Assembly (NCBI GenBank): GCA_002786025.1
Contig: NHNW01000002.1
Span: forward strand, 124,001-188,000
DNA length: 64,000 nt
Direction: 5' to 3'
From: Zasmidium citrigriseum
Taxonomy: Eukaryota > Ascomycota > Dothideomycetes > Mycosphaerellales > Mycosphaerellaceae
Translations under genes and position numbers: made by a program
Notes under the pieces: model-generated
The model's database searches: none
What the model was told of the DNA's origin: nothing
Seen by the model: only the letters and a program-made list of their open reading frames with translations
Shown: positions 62,537 through 64,000 of the stretch, in pieces
Numbering within the stretch: position 1 is the stretch's first letter
How the letters are laid out: the number at the start of each line of letters is the position of its first letter

Positions 62537-64000
62537 CTACTCAATCACTCTCCTCTTCCTCGGCGCCCGCTGTGGCGCTGGTGGTGGCTCGACGGCTTTC
62601 CTCTTGCCCTTGCCCTGCGTCTTCGGTGGCGGAGCTACCTCCTCCTCATCCTCCTGCGAACTCTCCATCGCCTTCTTCGCCCTCAGCGCCTCAAGTGCCG
62701 ACCGCTTGTTCTCCAATCCAGGCTCCTTCTTGATCGCACGCAAAGGCGAGGCTTCCGTCGTCTGGACGACCTTAGCCTCGCGCAGAGGCTGAGCGCGAGA
62801 TTCTGCTCCGGGCTCTTGTTTAATCGGGCGGCGCTTGTGCGTCGGTGCTGGCGGAGGTGGTCGTACGGGGGATGAGGGTTCGATTTTGCGGCGTGGACGG
62901 CCGGGGGCGCGCTTGGTGGTTGTTGGTGCTGGGGGTTGGGGTCGGGCCTGGGAGCTGTCTTTGCGAGGACGGCCTCGTCCGCGCTTGGTGATGCCGGCTG
63001 GTGCTGCGGCGACTGATGCTTGGGAGGAGTCTTTTCTTGGGCGGCCGCGTCCACGCTTTGCGGGAGCAGGAACGGCAGCAGGAGCCACAGCAACAGGAGC
63101 TTGAGTCTCCTCGACATTCTTCCTTGGTCGACCACGTCCTCTCTTGATCCTCTCCGCTGCCGTGGCGTCTTTCATGCTGTCTTGCGAGCTTTGGGCGAGG
63201 CCTCTGCCCTGCTCATCGCTAGGAGTGCGAGGGACTCCGATCCAGCCTTGACCGGATAGGATGACTGGTTTCTGTGCGGCACGCTGGGTCATGGGCTCTC
63301 GCTTGATGAATTGGGTGTCGGCTTTGAGCCGTTCGATCTCGCGTGCCAGGCCACGGGCTGCTGGAGTCTTGGACCGGGCTTGTGGGTGCTGAGTCTCCAC
63401 GATCTCCTGCTTGATGGCCTTTGCGGTTCGAGTTGGTTTATTCTGGGTCTGCGTCTGACGTGGTGGTGCAGTCTTGGCTGGCGCCTTGGTTTTTGAGCTC
63501 GAGGCTGCTGCTTGCACTGGGCCAGGCTCTCCAATGGCACTCTCCGCTTCATTGACGCCATTTGCTGTGGTATCATGGTTGCAGGCTCTACGAGCTCGAC
63601 GACAAGAGTCGCAAGCTTGTCCCTTGCCCTTTCTTGTATGCTTCTGGTTGGCACCAGCCGGCGCTGGGGCATTCTTCACTTTGTCGTTGTTGGCCGCGAC
63701 AGTCGGGAGGGTAGCGCTCGCAGGCAGAGGCACCGTCATCTGCGCTGGTGGAACAGTCGCCCTCTTTCCAACCGCCTCCATCTCCTTCCTCAACTTCTCA
63801 TTGTCCTCTTTGAGCTCCTTAGTAACCTCCTCCAGCGCCCTCAAATTCCTCTCAAACATCTCCCGATCACTGCCCCCTTTCTTCACCTGCTCGAACACCT
63901 TCGCGAGCTGGCCTCGGATAACATCCATCTGTCCCTGATTGACCTCATCACCAATCGCATTCAAATTCTTCTCATACTCATTCAGCCGCCCCTCAACTTC
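62537..64000 (-). CDS. AT-hook protein with partial Zn2Cys6-like motif (5' end outside window)
   Basis: The frame is open to the right edge, so the N-terminus is missing. The visible start is a coiled coil (NLRALEEVTKELKEDNEKLRKEMEAV). ACDSCRRARRACNHD follows, the first half of a fungal C6 zinc cluster without an obvious second half. A long Pro/Ala/Gln-rich region then carries AT-hooks: RGRGRPRK three times and one APGRPRRK, each contacting the minor groove of AT-rich DNA. FIKREPM, IKQEP and IKKEPG resemble SUMO sites. It ends basic (RAPRKRRVIE). Nuclear DNA-binding is likely; regulator versus chromatin architectural protein cannot be decided. Confidence 0.75.
   Translation of the reverse strand, partial: EVEGRLNEYEKNLNAIGDEVNQGQMDVIRGQLAKVFEQVKKGGSDREMFERNLRALEEVTKELKEDNEKLRKEMEAVGKRATVPPAQMTVPLPASATLPTVAANNDKVKNAPAPAGANQKHTRKGKGQACDSCRRARRACNHDTTANGVNEAESAIGEPGPVQAAASSSKTKAPAKTAPPRQTQTQNKPTRTAKAIKQEIVETQHPQARSKTPAARGLAREIERLKADTQFIKREPMTQRAAQKPVILSGQGWIGVPRTPSDEQGRGLAQSSQDSMKDATAAERIKRGRGRPRKNVEETQAPVAVAPAAVPAPAKRGRGRPRKDSSQASVAAAPAGITKRGRGRPRKDSSQARPQPPAPTTTKRAPGRPRRKIEPSSPVRPPPPAPTHKRRPIKQEPGAESRAQPLREAKVVQTTEASPLRAIKKEPGLENKRSALEALRAKKAMESSQEDEEEVAPPPKTQGKGKRKAVEPPPAPQRAPRKRRVIE

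Noticed and set aside
1..64000. CRISPR arrays, bacterial insertion sequences, operons with ribosome binding sites
   Set aside because: The window is eukaryotic; no spaced short repeats of CRISPR type or transposase genes were seen.

Overview
The window is nuclear DNA of a filamentous ascomycete. Almost every gene has introns of about 44-80 bases with GT(A/G)NGT donors, CTNAC-type branch points and AG acceptors. Several families are fungal: a HET protein, a UstYa/DUF3328 protein, Prp16, Hap3/HapC, an adenylate-forming reductase and Snx4/Atg24. The gene set and the secreted low-complexity proteins suggest a dothideomycete; that placement is inference. I rebuilt exon-intron models by hand because most genes are split over several reading frames. 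Two genes run off the window: an MFS transporter on the left and an AT-hook protein on the right.

Layout. 1-6.3 kb: Liz1-like MFS transporter, Nop14, a small membrane protein and 3-hydroxyanthranilate dioxygenase. 7-13.9 kb: a 1,127-residue protein joining a methyltransferase-like domain, a covalent-FAD oxidase, a phosphomevalonate-kinase-like P-loop domain and an adenine-phosphoribosyltransferase-like domain. It is divergent from a short GTP cyclohydrolase I, which converges on a cryptic three-exon LRAT-like gene; a small membrane protein follows. 14.3-20.4 kb: a cysteine-rich secreted protein, Prp16, a DUF1295 membrane reductase and a DUF3807-like protein. 21.3-35.7 kb: a HET-domain gene with a frameshifted tail, then a probable specialised-metabolism block of UstYa-like protein, secreted dienelactone hydrolase, FAD monooxygenase, SDR, permease and A-T-R adenylate-forming reductase. 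36.6-42.0 kb: a secreted G/Q-rich repeat protein with an NTF2-like core, an island with a decayed gene flanked by about 60-base direct repeats, and a small secreted protein. 42.6-54 kb: mainly housekeeping genes (F-box-like protein, Cmc2 and prefoldin 2 sharing a promoter, HapC, an Rtc4-domain protein, mitochondrial ribosomal protein mL53). 54.3-64 kb: a GPI-anchor-like protein, a 3-kb gene-poor stretch with a broken tRNA-like sequence, Snx4, a cytochrome P450 and the AT-hook protein.

The most unusual content is the four-domain fusion facing GTP cyclohydrolase I. It resembles a compact purine- or pterin-linked small-molecule pathway that I cannot match to a known one. Second is the UstYa/A-T-R block, which has the composition of a biosynthetic cluster but shows no obvious RiPP precursor. 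Functions are inferred from motifs; no database search was possible.
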